38,500 nucleotides of DNA from Chrysomallon squamiferum (lineage: Eukaryota; Mollusca; Gastropoda; Neomphalida; Peltospiridae), in the NCBI GenBank assembly GCA_012295275.1, contig CM022671.1, positions 18,243,456 through 18,281,955 on the forward strand, in the 5' to 3' direction. Shown here one piece after another: positions 1 through 12,859 of this stretch; position 1 is the stretch's first letter; each line of letters opens with the position of its first letter. Under the pieces are notes generated by a model. The model was not told where the DNA came from. It searched no databases and worked only from the letters and a program-made list of their open reading frames with translations. Both the position numbers and the translations under genes were made by a program.

Positions 1-950
1 AATGAAAGATTAATTAATGAAAACAGATAAATTACCACTTAGTCCATACTGCCTATTCTTATACTACTGATGGATAAAATCTCATTTATCTGGCTTAACT
101 CTTTGGAAATATTATCATTTTTTATCAAGTCAAGATGTATTGAGGGAAAAAAAAAATATATATATATAAAACTAAAAAAAGTTTACAGGAAAACGACACT
201 GACATTATCAGACTACAACTGCACTATATTAGAATGTACACAGGAAATGCTTCACATTATCTTTAATGGTTTTGGAGTGGTGCTCTGTACACACTCCTGG
301 ATGTATTCTAAAACATCCCACAAGCTGCCATGCAGAGGTAGCTATGTAAAATGGTTAGTTAAGTATAACAGCTGTAATAATTCTTTGTTCCAGATTAATA
401 TCAAGCGATTTACCCAAATTAATAACTCGACAGGGACTGAAACTGAAATGCAGGAGAGATTATTCTCTATTCCTTCCTGCTGCATATTCTGTGTCAAGAT
501 AACATCATGGTTACTTAATGGTAACATCCTGGATGACGTGTTTAACTACCAGTCACTTACAGTAGGAATGAAGCACCAGAAATTATTCAACAGATTTTTT
601 TTCTAGAATTTAAAAATTAAAAAAACCTGATAGCTTTCTGACACAAAGTGTTTACCAATGCATCAGTTTTACTAATTACAAATGATTTTCCTTTTTAAAT
701 TTACCATATTAAAAGGGAAAATAATATAGAATGGAAATGTTCTTTATTCAAAATAAAATATCACATTCACAATGCAGAACTATAAACAAAAACAACTGAA
801 TATTTATATTTTTTAAAACTGGATTGAACAGATAACTAAAAACATAAAACAATGAAATGAATTTAAACTGTATTTATTAAATAACTGACAAATAGTAATT
901 TATCCCATCCATTTTTTTCCCTCAGTTTACAATGATTATATGCAGAAATC
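1..950. other. AT-rich sequence downstream of ARF, no gene recognised
   Basis: This stretch is non-repetitive apart from short A and T runs. An open frame on the plus strand at 70-606 is rich in Ile, Leu, Phe and Cys and shows no domain. The interval could be an extended ARF 3' UTR. Confidence 0.4.
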
Positions 951-1407
951 TTTATTTTACGTATACAAACATGTACTCAAACATACTTCGATCAATATAT
1001 AATTCAACATAAAATATTCAAATTTGACAATCATACTTATTAATATGTTGATGCTGGCGTGCCCAGAAGATGGAGGAGACAAGCTGATACACAAATAATA
1101 AATATTTACAACAAGAGAAAGGGAATTGAAGGAAGAAATTCATTTAGCATAATGAAAATAAAAACAATGTCCACATTTTATGCAATGTTCACTACAGCAG
1201 CATACTATCCTACATGCCGTTTATGTTCCTTGGTAACAGTACATGAGAAATTTCATTGTGTAAAATAAATACAAATAACTTTAGTTGATTGGTGTTCCAA
1301 ACATGTGAGGATAACTGTGTGTGAACAAGGAATTAACAGTTCTTGAGGACAATGTTGCGATTGGTCCCAAAATTCTATCCATAGGATCAAAGACTATCCG
1401 TAACATT
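951..1407 (-). other. Probable 3' UTR of the ARF gene
   Basis: Downstream of the ARF stop codon (minus strand) the sequence is AT-rich but non-repetitive. The first AATAAA signal on the minus strand is at 956-951, which would give a 3' UTR of roughly 450-480 bases. The end point is inferred from that hexamer only; longer transcripts are possible. Confidence 0.35.
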
Positions 1408-1962
<555 letters not shown>

Positions 1963-2002
1963 TCAGAAATTCGCCAAAGTTGTACTCGTACGCCAACACA
2001 CT

Positions 2003-2040
2003 AAAATGGCGGATGCGGAAAGAAAGTGACGTCACCCAAT
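2003..2040 (-). promoter_or_regulatory. Proximal promoter elements of the ARF gene
   Basis: A perfect palindromic cAMP-response element TGACGTCA lies at 2027-2034. A CCAAT box (plus-strand orientation) lies at 2036-2040, and a YY1-like AAAATGGCGG at 2003-2012. All fall within 90 bases upstream of the ARF start codon. This is a usual housekeeping arrangement. It argues that this locus has its own promoter. No TATA box is evident at the expected distance. Confidence 0.6.
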
Positions 2041-3235
2041 AATACTAACTATTCTACAACTATTGTATTCATATATCAACCTAACCTTAATTTAGTATTT
2101 CGTAATGGATGAGTCATAAATAAAAGTTATCATAAACAACTGCGGAGATGAAGAATTTGTTTGATTCAATATTTATACGTTATTTTTAGAAACATTTACG
2201 ACTGTCAGGAAAGTTAATAAATTATCATGAATATACGACAAAATCTAATCATTATTATACATTTATGTAAATAAAACGGACTGATGCAAATCTGACATCA
2301 GTAAAATAATATTCATACAAAATACCAAAATCAGACATTAAAATAACAAACACATCGAACATCTATATTTTATTAATATAAATCGGAACCACATAATTTC
2401 ACATTAAATATATTTTAATAGACATGATCTCGTCAGAGGCACCAGTCACAACGTATATTGTGGAAACACTTCTACGCCTTTGTGGATTAAACAAATCCAC
2501 AATTACATTTTAGTTGATATATTCTGTTATTTAGAGTACAGAAGACTATATTTCTCAAACTTTTTTTTTGTTTGTTTCTTCTTTCTTTTTCCATTTAGTG
2601 TGTTAAATATATTATTAGTAGAAAAAATTATTACGTAAATATGCAAACATGCATGTACACCATAACACACGCTTAGCATACATAAAAATAAATAAATAAT
2701 ACAGAATATGTCATATATTGTTATTATATATGTGTGTATGCGTGCGTGCGTGTGTGTGTGTTTCTAAAGTGAAATAGAAACACTACATTTATATATTTGT
2801 TAATTTTATTTTATTTTATTTTATTTTATTTTATTCTGTCCTATTTATTTATTTTTCATCTTTTTATTTGTTAAATATATGGTAACATTATTGATAAATT
2901 TTAAATATCAAAAAAGTAATCTTAATTTGTTTCTTATTTAAAAAGAATCAAACAAGTAAATAATAAAAAAGAAAAGAATATATATATATATTTCTTTTAT
3001 GCATATATATATATATGCAAAACCCCATAGACAACAACAAAAAGAATCACAACCTGAAAAAAAAAAAAAAACACAAACAACCTTAAATAAAAAAATAAAT
3101 ATAAAATAAATAAAATAAAAATAAAATAAAAAATCAGAATAATTAAAAATATAATTTTATTTCTTAACAACAGAGTTAATATTTTGTTAATTGCTGTTGC
3201 TGTGAATTTAGTTAATGTGTGAACTAATATAATCG
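2041..3235. other. AT-rich intergenic sequence
   Basis: No coding signal is seen. It holds a short (GT)n run near 2741-2760, a (TTTTA)n run at about 2801-2835, alternating AT near 2980-3016 and an A-tract at about 3057-3071. Confidence 0.5.
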
Positions 3236-3241
3236 TCGTTG

Positions 3242-3268
3242 TATTATTATTATTATTATTATTATTAT

Positions 3269-3302
<34 letters not shown>

Positions 3303-3330
3303 TGTTGTTGTTGTTGTTGATGTTGTTGTA
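3242..3330. repeat. Compound trinucleotide microsatellite (TTA)n(TAG)n(TTG)n
   Basis: Three trinucleotide blocks run directly into each other: ATT-type, AGT-type, then GTT-type. The same order recurs near 12607-12705. Confidence 0.9.
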
Positions 3331-3468
3331 GGTGGTGGTGAAGGTCAAGTCCTACTGAAATAATTTAATATACCAGGTTAAGTTAAATTTTAAATTATAA
3401 TTTATAGTTTGTCGTCAGGAGTAATTTATCATCTGTTATTTCTCACAAGATAACGTGATGATGATATG

Positions 3469-3471
<3 letters not shown>

Positions 3472-3539
<68 letters not shown>

Positions 3540-3562
3540 AATAATAATTATAATAATAATCA
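3472..3562. repeat. Compound trinucleotide microsatellite (ATA)n(ACA)n(ATA)n
   Basis: AAT-type repeats switch to AAC-type and back. It lies about 145 bases from the 3242-3330 array, with partly complementary blocks in the opposite order, so the pair could fold back on itself. Confidence 0.9.
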
Positions 3563-4440
3563 TGTGAAAATAACCAGTTCTGCACCTCAATGAGTCTACA
3601 GAGGGTGAATATCAATCAAATATACATATATGTATATGCACACATACACGTACACATACCCACAATCTCTTTCTCCTTGTCTATCTTTTCCTCGTGGATT
3701 TTTAAAATATTCATTTAATACATATACATTGATATTTTGTTACAGACTACCTTAATTCTAATGTTTATTTATTATAAACTCACAAGAATAATCTCTAGAA
3801 AAGAAACAATTTTTGAAATGTTTAATTCAAAACAAGCGTATAATCAACAAATGTTTAACCGAAATAGACATTTAGAGTATATTGCCACACTCATAGAGTT
3901 GTCTCCCCATTTAATTTGAGTAACTCTGTCGATGGACACGTTGAACATAACTATAGTTTCGTAATTAATACAAGTATTATATTACGTCAATCTTAATATG
4001 GCAGATGTAGCAGTATATAATAATACTTTTAATATGCTTTGTTGTGTTCTTTTCTTGATGAATCGAAGCAGTCTGGTGATTGGAAAAATCAGTTGAAATC
4101 CAAGATAATATTTGGCTATAGGAGCAACAACAGATAATAAAAAAATAAACAAATAAATAAATAATGAATTAAAAAAAATATAATAAAATAAAATTAAATT
4201 AATTAAATGAATATTTATAAAATGTGTTAATTCTAAGAGGTACCTTAATTTTTATTCGTATATATGTATATATTTGCATATTTGTATTTGTTGTATAGAG
4301 ATCGAAACTTAGTGTTGTGGTTATTTAAGCGGCTCGTAGCAAATGTATCGAACAGAATGAGTTGCCATGCCTTCCGTTTACTAAAATCGGGTGGAGGGAA
4401 AGAGATCTGTCTGCTGTAAAGAGAAACCAGAAAGTTATTA
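3563..4440. other. AT-rich intergenic sequence
   Basis: No gene is seen. The 4138-4205 stretch is a degenerate A/T run of AAATAA units. Short open frames here show no protein-like composition. Confidence 0.5.
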
Positions 4441-4525
4441 CCACAATTACTTTCATTTAAAGAAGAAGAAGAAGAAAAAGGTTTCAACTGTGAATTTACT
4501 GGAATTTTTTCTTGGTCAGTTATTT

Positions 4526-5170
4526 ATTATCATTGCTGTTGTTGTTGTTGTTGTTGTTGTTATTGTTACTACTATTACTACCACCATTAACATTATTAAC
4601 GTATTATTTATTTGTTTTTTCATTAATTTATTTTTAAAGACAGTTGAATTTAAAAAATAATAGAGAGAGAGAGACAAACAAATAAAGAAATACAAATAAA
4701 ATAACAAATAAAGAAAATAAATAAATAATGCTTTATTTATTTATTTATTCATTTATTTGGAAAAGTAAATTTAGTCGTATGCATGAAAATAAACAACGAT
4801 AAAAAAAGAAGAAAGAAAAAAGAACAACAACTAAATAATAATGATGATGATGATGATGATGATGATGATAATAATAACTCAAATCTTTTGGCTATAATAA
4901 GAACCTGTGGATTCATGACCGTATTTCACGTCTCTGGATATCATTATACAAGCACAACAACAACAGTAATAAATAAATAATAAGTAAAATAAGAAGTAAA
5001 ATAGATAAATAAAATAATTTATAACAGTGAGAAATGTAAATAAAAAACAAACAAATAAACAAAAAACAAACAAAAAAAAACAAACAAACAAACAAACAAA
5101 CAAACAAACAAATAAATGAAAAAAAAAAAAAAAAAAACAACAACTAAAAAACGTCACAAAAAAAAAAAAC
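4526..5170. repeat. Cluster of simple repeats: (GTT)n, (TTTA)n, (GAT)n, (AAAC)n and poly-A
   Basis: Blocks are (GTT)n about 4531-4562, A/T-rich TTTA units about 4730-4755, (GAT)n about 4842-4870, and (AAAC)n about 5041-5115, followed by two A-tracts to about 5170. Open frames across it are low-complexity artefacts. Confidence 0.85.
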
Positions 5171-5700
5171 TATCCGTTTGAAATGTTATAGCCATTATTA
5201 CTAAAAGTATGCTGAGACACCGTTAAACCAAAAACACGCTTGCTTTTCTTCATCGCCTTCCACACTGACTTCGATTCTCGTCGTTACACTCCCAACACCT
5301 GCGTCTTTATCGTAACAGTTAAACGAGAGCGTAAAACAACACGGTGAAAACATTTACGACTTGTTCTTGTTTGTTTATTGACGAATTCTCTTTCAAAATG
5401 AACTTTAAAATAGTTACAGGCCCCCGTCCAGTGGTTTTGTGAAAATGTCCGCGATGTTTTTATATGCATGTTACAGGCTTTGTGGAAACTGTCCGTCGAC
5501 TGAACGCGGAGTTTTTATAACGATTAATAAAATATCTCTTTTATCTTCTCACAAACGGTTCTGGTATTAAAGATGATATTCTGAGCTGCAGGTATTTGTT
5601 TGAGGACTGCAGGACAACGGGGCAGCGATAATCGCGACAACAACGCCATGAACGACAACAGTAATTTTAATAAAGAAGACATACACCAGAATCGTTAACA
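5171..5700. other. GC-richer unique sequence, no gene assigned
   Basis: This is one of the few CpG-containing, non-repetitive stretches in the left half. It has no recognisable exon and no domain. It could hold regulatory sequence or a short exon of a spliced gene. Confidence 0.3.
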
Positions 5701-7133
5701 TCAACAAAACAATTTCCCCTCAAGAAAGAAAAAAAAAAAAGAAGAAATTAATAGACATAACATACTTCTCCAAAGTTTAATAAATCTGGTTTCGTTACAC
5801 AGAATAACTTTGGTGATGAGGAAAATGGTTATTATTATATTAATAATCATTAAAAATTTACACTTATAAACAAAAAAATATTCTCGCGAACATAAACATA
5901 AAATAAATGAAAAAAATTTGTCAAGAAAAAAGGAAACTGGACACAATATATTTCAGCATATCTTGATAAACTCTACTGGACATAATTTTAATGATAATAA
6001 ACATGATGAGAATAAATAAATGATGATAAATAATATTTATGATAATGATGATAATAATAATAATAATGATGATGATAATGATAACAACAATACCACCATC
6101 AACACCACCACCACTACAACAATAATAATTAAAAAAATAAAAACAAAAACAACAGACATACATACATACATACACAAAAACAGACATTAAAACATAAACA
6201 CAGAGACATACACACAAAAAAAGAAAAAAGTAGTAATAAACATATCGGCCACCTGTTACATGTAAGATTACGATTTTTCTTTTTCTTTTTTTTCACACCT
6301 GTTGTTTCTAGACTACCTGTCGTAGGTCACGCAATTGTGTCAGGTGAATATATAATTATATTAATGTTGCTATTCACGTGTCGAGAATATTGCTTGCAGC
6401 AAGCGAAATAATGAATTCCGTTGTAAATTAACTTATAAAAACATTAAACTTGCCTTCAGGTCGTTTCCAAGAATAAACGTTACACAGAGATACGCGTTTT
6501 GTTTCAGAAATATAAATCAACTTGAAGAATGACGGCGAGTCAAAGTATTACACTAAAATATAAACCTGATTCTCCAGACTTTAAAACTTTACATGTGACG
6601 TATTTGTTTGTAGTCTTGCTCTATTCAGTGACAGTATTAAATACAATTTATGTATATTATGCACGAAGAAAGGCTTAGATATTGTATAATAAATACTTAT
6701 GTGCATTGCAGTCTTGAAGAAAAGCACAGTAAAGAATACAATACGCCAAAAATTGTTGATTACAGGTTGATTACAGTATGAATTAGATAGTTTAAAATGA
6801 TATTTAACACAAATAGTTTATGTTCTGTCCCTGAGATAACAGTTCCCCCGGGGTATTTCATTTTCAAATATGACTTATCCCGTATTATCCACACGAAGGT
6901 GGGGGTGTCATCATTCATCAGGTGACTCACTGCAGCTGCATTTAAGGTACAGTTTATTAAAATAGTAAAAGGTATACGTTTAATAATAAATGATGATTCA
7001 TTTTAATGGTGATGAATAATTAAGAAAATAATTTTGATTTTCTTTCAGTAGTTTATGAGACATAACAAGTAAAAAGGAAGAATGATTTTGAAAATTATTT
7101 AAATTCATTTAGTATTTATATGAAATACGAAAG

Positions 7134-7173
<40 letters not shown>

Positions 7174-7380
7174 GGCTTTTTCCTTTTGTCTGTTGTTTCT
7201 TCTTATTCTTGCTTCTTACTTTTTCTTTCTTCTTCTTCTTCTTTTTTTTTTTTTTTGTCAATCATGTTGTCACAAAATGTGAAGTTGTAATTCTGTTCAC
7301 TTAAATTATGTTATTTTAAAATGTATTAATAGACTTTACTAGACATACTGATGAAAGAAGAAGAATAAGAAGAAGAAGAA
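5701..7380. other. AT-rich intergenic sequence with minor repeats
   Basis: It holds (AAT)/(GAT)-type repeats at about 6025-6130, a (GA)n run at about 7139-7170, and pyrimidine-rich sequence with a T-tract to about 7257. An AAGAAG run (about 7358-7381) immediately precedes the TISU-like element. No gene is seen. Confidence 0.5.
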
Positions 7381-7383
7381 GAC

Positions 7384-7395
7384 CAAGATGGCCGC
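7384..7395 (+). promoter_or_regulatory. TISU / YY1-like element at a start codon
   Basis: CAAGATGGCCGC matches the TISU consensus SAASATGGCGGC at all but one position and contains the YY1 core AAGATGGC. TISU elements mark start codons of genes with very short 5' UTRs, often housekeeping or mitochondrial. The ATG at 7388 opens the candidate exon below. The surrounding 7380-7800 is visibly richer in CpG than the neighbouring DNA. Confidence 0.4.
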
Positions 7396-7471
7396 TGAGG
7401 TTAGCCGCTCACAAATCATCTTGCAACTGTATCGGATGTTTTGTCAAAATACTTTCACAATTACAAATGGT
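7388..7471 (+). CDS. Candidate first coding exon of an LYR-motif protein (partial)
   Basis: The frame opening at the TISU ATG begins MAAEVSRSQIILQLYRMF. Proteins of the LYRM family (small mitochondrial iron-sulfur and respiratory-complex assembly factors) usually start with a short leader, an SR-x-Q-(V/I)-L-type helix and then the LYR tripeptide. That order is seen here, though with one extra residue before LYR. The frame stays open to 7678, but after about residue 28 it loses family resemblance. The exon is therefore drawn to a possible GT donor after AAATG or AATGGT at 7470-7473. No downstream exon was found, so the identification is an inference. A chance LYR in a promoter-proximal open frame is the alternative. 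Confidence 0.25.
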
Positions 7472-7699
7472 GTGAACATCTGCGTGTGGACGGTTTCCGA
7501 TGATTTCGGTCCGTCGTTTTTGACCCGTGTCCGAGACAATGCGAAGAGCAAACAGACGGTGCTCGTTGTGTGTTGTGTAGCGGTGCCACGAGCCCCAGAG
7601 GACAGAGTGTCACGTGACAGTCCAATCTACAAAGACGATGGGGCCAAGAAAACGGAGCGTGCAACAGTGGGCTATTAGTAACCGATTCTCTCCCTCCGA

Positions 7700-9296
7700 G
7701 GTTTTCAGACAAAACATTCTGGAATGTGAGAGTGGAGCAGGTGCGAGGCAGATGGCGCTTTTGGTCGCGGGTTGATGAAAAGAACGGAGCCTTGGTTTCA
7801 TTTCACGAGCTTCATACCGATGGTCGCCGAAATTTTCTTTTGAACCTAACTTAATTTGTTAGTGTTTTCTTATTGCTCGGTATATATAATTATAGTAATT
7901 TGTTTGGTTATCGTATGTGTGTGTGTGTGTCTGTCTGTCTAAGTCTCTGTTTTCATCTCTATCTCTTTATACGAGTTTGTGATATATATTTTAAGGAAGT
8001 TTAAAGACGTTAAAAGTTGTGGAATTTAGATGTAAACAATCGCATCTTCGTGTTTATAATTTTTTAATTGTGTATTTTATATTTTAACATTTTTTAAAAC
8101 TCATAATTTAATTGTCATAAAACGTAGAAACAACAAACCAAGTTAACTGTTATCTCAGAAGGATTTTTATCGTCTGTATTTGTTAAAGTCACCAATTAGG
8201 ACTTGTTGTTGGTCGTGCAGAGCACGCGGCGACACGTGACTCCTTGCACCTGCCGGACACACCTTCTTAAAGCCTGTTGTCTCCCGCAATGAATCGTTTT
8301 TGAACTAAAACGATTTCCGCTGTCCACTTTTCTGGATAATTTATTTCGAAAGCGAGCTCTGTTTGTATCTAGCGGTGAAATCTCTTCACGGATGAACCAT
8401 TTCAAAGTGGCATCTTACATCCCTCCTATTAAAGAAAACCTATTTAAAGGGAGATAAATCTAATAAAGACTGATTCATAATAGCATCCTGAACTTTAAAA
8501 AACCCACAAAAAACCGCCTAATAATACAAAATATACATAAAGCATTCATAAAGACAGTTAAGTCTAACATAAAATGTTATCTAGCAGTAAAAAAATAATC
8601 CTACTTTATAAAATATAAAAAATATTTGATCTACGCACAAACAGACTGCTAAATAATAACAAGACTTTTAAAGATAATCATTGCAAATTACTAGTAACAC
8701 ATTTTAACCTGGTTTAAGCGCGATATATATATAATTTTAATGTTAAGCTACTTCTTCAGCTATCATATTTTCAGCCTCGATTTCAAAGTCGAAAAAAAGT
8801 TGTCATATTAACTGTCTCTCTAACGATTTGTTTCAACAAAAACACCAGTGATAATAATACAATTAAAATAAATAAATAAACAAACAAATAAATAAATACG
8901 TAAACAAATTAATCCGAAAATAAATGGATGAATAAATGAATAAACAAACAAACAAACAAACAAATAAATGACACAAGACTGTTTAACAGCATCTGCGGCA
9001 TGATTAAGCTATCAGCCTCAAAATGATATTTGAAAGGATCGCATCCCCGTGTAACTTCTGTCCAGACGATAACGGGAAGGTTTAAAAACAGAACTTTTCT
9101 CTGACCAGTCCTTTAACACAGACCATTATCTTCTTGTAACAAAAAAAAGAAAAAGACCAGTGGGAACTGGAACGTCTGCAGTTATAAGCCTGCTTTGGAC
9201 GGTTGACTGATAATAATTTTATTATATAATCCACCTCAGTGATATTTATTTCTTGTCATTAAAATAAAATCATTCCCTATGAACAGATCTTTAATT
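7700..9296. other. Intergenic or intronic sequence, no gene recognised
   Basis: CpG-containing unique DNA continues to about 7830 and reappears at about 8190-8410. Between and after these the sequence is AT-rich, with AAAT/AAAC-type repeats at about 8862-8968. The 8196-8405 open frame on the minus strand is Arg-rich and matches nothing I recognise. Confidence 0.35.
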
Positions 9297-9383
9297 AAAA
9301 AAAAAAAAATAAAATAATAATAATAAAAAAAAAAAAAATAAATAAACAGAAAAAAAAGAAAAGAAAAAGAGAAAAAAATATCC

Positions 9384-9598
9384 CAGCCATTACAGTCTGC
9401 AAGCCTGGGGCTTTGTTGGTATCAGGATCAATCCGGCTTAGTGCGCTTATTGTTCCATATCCCAGCTGGTTCAACGAGCTGTTTATCAAAGGTTTTATTC
9501 TACTGTTTATGAGGAGGTCTGCATAAAAGATCCCTTCCTGCTAATCGGTTAGAATAAGCTGGAAACCAGTTTCTTCTCTCGTTAACTGTGGGGTACAT
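9384..9598 (+). repeat. Worn tRNA-headed SINE copy
   Basis: A B-box-like GGATCAATCC (about 9426-9435) is followed by a body whose landmarks are TCCATATCCCAGCTGG, TATCAAAGG and CATAAAAGATCCCTTCCTGC, then TTTCTTCTCTC. From memory, this order matches a short interspersed repeat widespread in gastropod genomes. The same body landmarks recur at 26583-26730 and 29521-29632. Divergence is high, so it is an old insertion. An A-rich run (9297-9375) precedes it. Confidence 0.55.
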
Positions 9599-10280
9599 AG
9601 CTAAACGTTTGTGTGTGTGTGTGGAGTGGTGTGTTTAATATATATAATTATCCACAACAGAATTTTTATTAAGCTAAAATGCCAGAACTCCTCGGCCGTC
9701 ACGCATTCAGAGTAGTTTAGAGAATCTAAATAATCATTAACTATTGTTTAGTATTTGCTGTGTCAAACACTCATGTTTACCCATAGCAGTAGTAGTAGTA
9801 GTAGTAGTAACAGAAAGGTAGAGTATTCATTTGATAACAGCTATCCTGTGAATACCTGATTTGATTGCCAAAGGTGTCAGGAGTAAGACTACTTCTGTTT
9901 ATGAGAGTAATCGTAAAATACTGCTACGAGTGGGTGTTTTGTGAGTCTGCGTTGTGTAATGTGACAGAGAGTGGAGACTCGCATGTTTAAATAGAAGTTC
10001 CAAATTACGTTCAGACACTTTTGTGTTATCGGTTCAAACAGTTAAGGGTTCTCATGGTGGCAGTTTAATGTGCTGTAGCTGAAGTAGTCTAGGAGGTGTG
10101 ATACAGAAAGGACAAGAATGCTGGAGAGATATATTCGCAAAATGGATTTAATGTAAGTGGAGAATATTAATGTACTAATTATAATTAAGACAGTTATTTC
10201 TTACTCGGGTTTTGATTTGTTTGTTGTTTGTTTTCCTCCTTACTGAAAATAATCTTTCTGTACGTGTGTGTGTCTGTGAT
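9599..10280. other. Unique AT-rich sequence, no gene seen
   Basis: A short (GTA)n run lies at about 9788-9810. Otherwise this is non-repetitive, with no coding signal. Confidence 0.4.
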
Positions 10281-10400
10281 TATGTATGTAGGTGTGTATG
10301 TGTGTATGTATGTATGTATGTATGTATGTATGTATGTATGTATGTATGTACGTACGTACGTACGTATGTATGTATGTATGTATGTATGTATGTATGTATA
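10281..10400. repeat. (GTAT)n tetranucleotide array with an internal (TACG)n block
   Basis: TATG-type repeats run almost without interruption. A CpG-containing TACG block sits inside at about 10347-10365. Open frames reading Tyr-Val-Cys-Met are artefacts of the repeat. Confidence 0.92.
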
Positions 10401-10519
10401 TGTACCTATTTATAATTGTTTTTCATAAAAACCTCAATGAGTGGATGGAATGTTATTTTTTACGTTTACGTAATTTGCGTGTCACGAAATGGAGAGTTAT
10501 AATATAACTTACCTCAAAG

Positions 10520-10590
10520 CTTTTTTTTTTTTTTTTTTTTTTTTTCTTGAGCAGATTAAGTATATATTTATATATATATATATATATACA
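10520..10590. repeat. Poly-T tract followed by (TA)n
   Basis: About 25 consecutive T residues end near 10545. An alternating TA run lies at about 10561-10588. Confidence 0.85.
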
Positions 10591-11700
10591 GACACATACA
10601 CACATATGTTTCCTTCTTTAATTAAAAACACACGACACACATGCAGATAATTAATTATTTTCAACGTAACTTATCTTCTTGCCGTCAAATGCCGCAGTTC
10701 CTTTCTTGCAGGATTTAAAACAGCAAATTATATTTCAGTGTATCTAATATAATCTGATACCCTTTAATCCACCAGATTGCTTGAAGCTTATAATGGTAAA
10801 GAAAATCCAAAGTAATTTTACGTTGACCGTGGAATGCAAAATCTTATCTGACGTAGATCTGGTAAAATTTCATGGGGAGAGAGAGCTGGCTGGTAATTTG
10901 TACCGCCTCGGGTATGTTTGTGAAAACAGATTCATCTCTGTTTCGATAAAAAAATTTTTTATTAAAATGAAATTTTGTGATGAAAAATTATTATATACAT
11001 ATGTGAAAATATTTAAAAAAAAAATAAAATAAAATAAAAGTTTCATTTTGCTTATTCCGAAAACATTTTAAATGAAGTGAAACAGATATTTATCATCATG
11101 AAGTAAAAATCGAGATTCAGACCCCCCTCTGTATCGGCTCCTTCACTGAAACTGTATTTTATTTACTTTCCCGTCGTGGGGGATTTCCCTCACCGAAATC
11201 TCAGCCTTTCATTTCTTCCATAAAACTGATTAGGTTAACTTTTAATCTTTAGAGAATAAGGTATGTTATTGTTTACTTTAGTTTACGCTTACCTGGATTT
11301 GTTAACGTATATTATCAACCTACCTGTGTTTGTCTAAATGAACTTCTTGCTACCTGGGAGACCCATATCTGTCAGAAAAATGAACTTTCAGTCGGGGTGA
11401 TGTCGTGATTGCAGTCGTTATCGAGGGTGCCGTACACCGTGTACACTCTGCAGGTATGTCGTCGTTGAACCGTGGCGACAGATCGCTGGACTTTCCCTGG
11501 CCCCCCGCAGACCGAAATTACCTTTGTTGCCTGTCAGACTGGCATACCTTGCTGACTGAATCGGTGACAGAATGTTGACGAGTTTGTCTTGTTTTGCACA
11601 TTTCGTGTGCGGCTTTGCGCCACACGTGGACAGAATGCGGTAATTAAAAGTGATTTGTGTTGAAAACGATTTAAAACCCTGGAATTTGATGGAATGTGTT
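10591..11700. other. Unique intergenic or intronic sequence, no gene recognised
   Basis: AT-rich to about 11100, then moderately GC-rich, notably 11390-11640, which contains a small palindrome GTACACCGTGTAC at 11432-11444. A short orphan frame begins at ATG 10793 (about 79 residues) but has no recognisable domain. Confidence 0.35.
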
Positions 11701-11769
11701 TTGTTACCTGTTTGCGTGTGTACGTTAGGGTATACGGATATAAGAGTGTATTTGTATACGTAAATGAAA

Positions 11770-12170
11770 TATATGTGTATGTGTGTGTGTGTGTGTGTGT
11801 CTGTCTGTCTGTCTTCTCTATATGTATATATGGATGCATGCATGTATCTGTGCGTGTATATGTGTGAGTATATGCATGTCTATAATTATGTCTATATTTC
11901 CGTTCATGAGGTGTGTGTGTGTGTGTGTGCGTGCGTGCGTTGTCTGTATACGTATATAAGAGTGTGTTTGTGTACGTATGTGCCATACATATGTGTATAT
12001 GTGTATGTGTTGTGTGTGTGTGTGTGAGTGAGTGTGCCTACCTGTATGTATGTATGTATGTATGCATCCATTCATGCATGTATGCATGCATGTGTCTCTG
12101 CGTGTATATGTGAATATGTATTTCCACACATGGTATGTGTAGGTGTGTGTGTTTGTGAGGGTCTGTGTGT
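11770..12170. repeat. TG-rich tetranucleotide/dinucleotide complex
   Basis: (TG)n, (TGTC)n, (TGTA)n and (TGCA)n blocks alternate across the interval. Frames on both strands are open only because of the repeat (Tyr-Val-Cys one way, His-Thr the other). Confidence 0.9.
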
Positions 12171-12600
12171 ATCTGTCATATACCCAAGATAATTTTTTTT
12201 TTTTTTTTTTTTAAAACCTAAACAGTCGATGTCCACTTGAAACACGGCTCGCCCAGCCTAACATCTCAGCCAGTGTCCACAACAAGCGTGCGCGGAACTC
12301 CATCACGTCCCTTAATCCACCAGATATTTTCCGTTCAGTGTTTGAATAATTCCAAACACTTTGACCACAGTATTTTCACACTGTGACCGCTCGCTTACTC
12401 GAAGTGTATTTCGCCTTATATAACACAACCTGCAAGACTATTTTGTATTAGTCTAAGCCCGTGTGTGTGTGTGTGTATAATCCAAGTCAGTTACACGGTT
12501 ACTGCATACATAGCCAGCAGTCGATTGATTCTCCGGCCTCGTCGTTCTTAGGCTGACATAGGCTGTTTGTTATTTCTGTAACTCTACTCGGAACAGGTAG
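12171..12600. other. Unique sequence, no gene seen
   Basis: After a T-tract (about 12192-12212) comes CpG-containing unique DNA (12230-12420). A short (GT)n run at about 12462-12477 is followed by unique sequence. No exon was recognised. Confidence 0.35.
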
Positions 12601-12716
12601 AGTATTATTATTGTTATTATTGTTATTATTATTGTTATTATTATTATTATTATTAGTAGTAGTAGTAGTAGTAGTAGTAGTTGTTGTTGTCGTTGTTGTT
12701 GTAGAATTAGTTGTAT
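12601..12716. repeat. Compound trinucleotide array (TTA)n(TAG)n(TTG)n
   Basis: ATT-type repeats, then AGT-type, then GTT-type, in the same order as at 3242-3330. Confidence 0.9.
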
Positions 12717-12859
12717 TAGTAGCGGTATCAGCTTGTAACACGTAGTGTATTATTCTTATTCTTAGTTCGTAGTAGCTGTAGCAGTATCAGAATATTTGTA
12801 TTTTTATTATTTGCAATATAAACACCTGAGCAATTTTATCGTTATATTTTGTTTGTATG

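Noticed and set aside
70-606. 178-codon plus-strand frame at the left end
   Set aside because: Its composition is biased to Ile, Phe, Cys and Lys, it has no domain, and it lies antisense in what may be extended ARF 3' sequence.
10793-11032. Orphan 79-codon frame
   Set aside because: It looks partly protein-like but ends in a Lys-rich A-run, has no domain and no neighbouring exon; chance cannot be excluded.
11432-11444. Palindrome GTACACCGTGTAC
   Set aside because: A single short palindrome without context; expected by chance in a window of this size.
11418-12129. Overlapping His/Thr- and Tyr/Val/Cys-rich frames
   Set aside because: They arise from TG-rich tetranucleotide repeats; the same happens at 10212-10507 and 35629-36112.
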